From: Acidobacteriota bacterium
GTDB lineage: Bacteria; Acidobacteriota; UBA6911; RPQK01; JADFOI01
Direction of reading: 5' to 3'
DNA: 6,711 bases
NCBI GenBank assembly: GCA_030624355.1
Contig: JAUXKG010000140.1
Location: 1-6,711 of the forward strand
Position 1 is the first letter of the stretch, and the number at the start of each line of letters is the position of its first letter. This document shows positions 6,511-6,711 of this stretch, in pieces. A model generated the notes under the pieces. It searched no databases, was not told where the DNA came from, and saw nothing but the letters and a program-made list of their open reading frames with translations. The position numbers and the translations under genes were made by a program.

Positions 6511-6530
6511 TCTATGTTGCCTAACATAGA
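6511..6530. repeat. Perfect 8-bp inverted repeat, TCTATGTT / AACATAGA
   Basis: TCTATGTT (6511-6518) and AACATAGA (6523-6530) are perfect reverse complements separated by GCCT. It could be a dimeric repressor operator, a recombinase core site or a small hairpin. It lies in otherwise featureless DNA and has no T-run after it. Confidence 0.45.
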
Positions 6531-6627
6531 CTCCGCTAACCCTCTGTAAACTCAAGACCTTAAGGTTGGGTTCTATGTGTCGACTAGCCGGAACTTCACC
6601 TGCCCGTCTAACTGGTTAAGTCAGCGG

Positions 6628-6663
6628 CCACTTGTCCGTATAGTCGGCTTATCGGACAAGTGG
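6628..6663. repeat. Perfect 11-bp inverted repeat, CCACTTGTCCG / CGGACAAGTGG
   Basis: The arms at 6628-6638 and 6653-6663 are exact reverse complements around a 14-nt centre. If T6639 bulges, ATA (6640-6642) also pairs with TAT (6650-6652), extending the stem to 14 bp with a 7-nt loop GTCGGCT. The sequence after the right arm is GGACAGAG, not a T-run, so a rho-independent terminator is unlikely. Arm length and spacing suit a recombinase or transposase end, a regulator site or a structured RNA; the sequence alone does not decide. Confidence 0.55.
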
Positions 6664-6711
6664 GACAGAGCGTCACGGCTCAATACCAATGTGATCATTT
6701 ACGGCTCTACG

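Larger units (their letters stand above)
6010..6711. other. Long region without an intact gene, rich in short repeats
   Basis: After the VWFA stop there is no intact gene to the end of the window. The region holds two sets of short direct repeats, a pyrimidine-rich stretch around 6130-6210, a decayed helix-turn-helix frame (6218-6469) and three inverted repeats between 6430 and 6663. From about 6470 onward I see no coding-like frame on either strand. The pattern suits a decayed accessory or mobile segment, possibly the edge of something that continues past 6711, but no transposase or integrase is visible. Confidence 0.5.

Noticed and set aside
6337..6555. 72-codon minus-strand ORF opposite the helix-turn-helix remnant.
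   Set aside because: No domain features, rich in Arg, Pro and Gln as expected for a shadow frame, and no ribosome binding site seen.
6557..6566. 10-bp palindrome ACCTTAAGGT.
   Set aside because: Short and without a spacer; such a palindrome is expected occasionally by chance and has no supporting context.
6519..6571. GCCTAAC (RYYYAAC) and GTTGGGT (GTTRRRY) at 53-bp spacing, resembling the outer core sites of an integron attC.
   Set aside because: Too short for most attC sites, the two cores are not complementary enough, no inner core sites are recognisable, and there is no cassette gene or integrase.

Overview
The window looks like a chromosomal segment from a member of the Acidobacteriota or a close relative. 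The strongest clue is the gene at 5083-6009, which carries the VWFA-related domain described as an acidobacterial family (TIGR03436). The EF-G variant at 1155-3248 and the glutaminyl-cyclase-type M28 lipoprotein fit that assignment. No rRNA or other direct taxonomic marker is present, so the lineage is an inference.

Layout. Positions 1-164 hold no convincing gene, only an A-rich tract and a poor 19-codon ORF. A minus-strand gene (165-1079) encodes a predicted lipid-anchored glutaminyl-peptide cyclotransferase. It is divergent, across 75 bp, from a plus-strand series of four genes: an EF-G II-type elongation factor (1155-3248), prolipoprotein diacylglyceryl transferase lgt (3341-4141), an RluD-type 23S rRNA pseudouridine synthase (4116-5075) and a secreted VWFA-domain protein (5083-6009). 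The last three overlap or sit 7 bp apart and are probably co-transcribed. The EF-G gene is 92 bp upstream of lgt and may or may not share the transcript.

Functions. EF-G and RluD act on the ribosome. Lgt attaches the lipid to lipobox cysteines in the inner membrane. The divergent M28 protein has its own lipobox and so should be an Lgt substrate. The VWFA protein has an ordinary signal peptide and an intact MIDAS metal site, so it should act outside the cytoplasm, probably in adhesion or complex assembly.

The last 700 bp (6010-6711) differ in character. They contain no intact gene, but short direct repeats (5999-6043 and 6099-6128), a decayed XRE-type helix-turn-helix reading frame (6218-6469) with an in-frame stop inside its homology, and several inverted repeats. 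The best of these is an 11-bp perfect arm pair at 6628-6663. This looks like a degraded accessory or mobile-element boundary that may continue beyond the window. I did not find a convincing new multi-gene system; the right-hand repeat-rich region is the part most worth examining.
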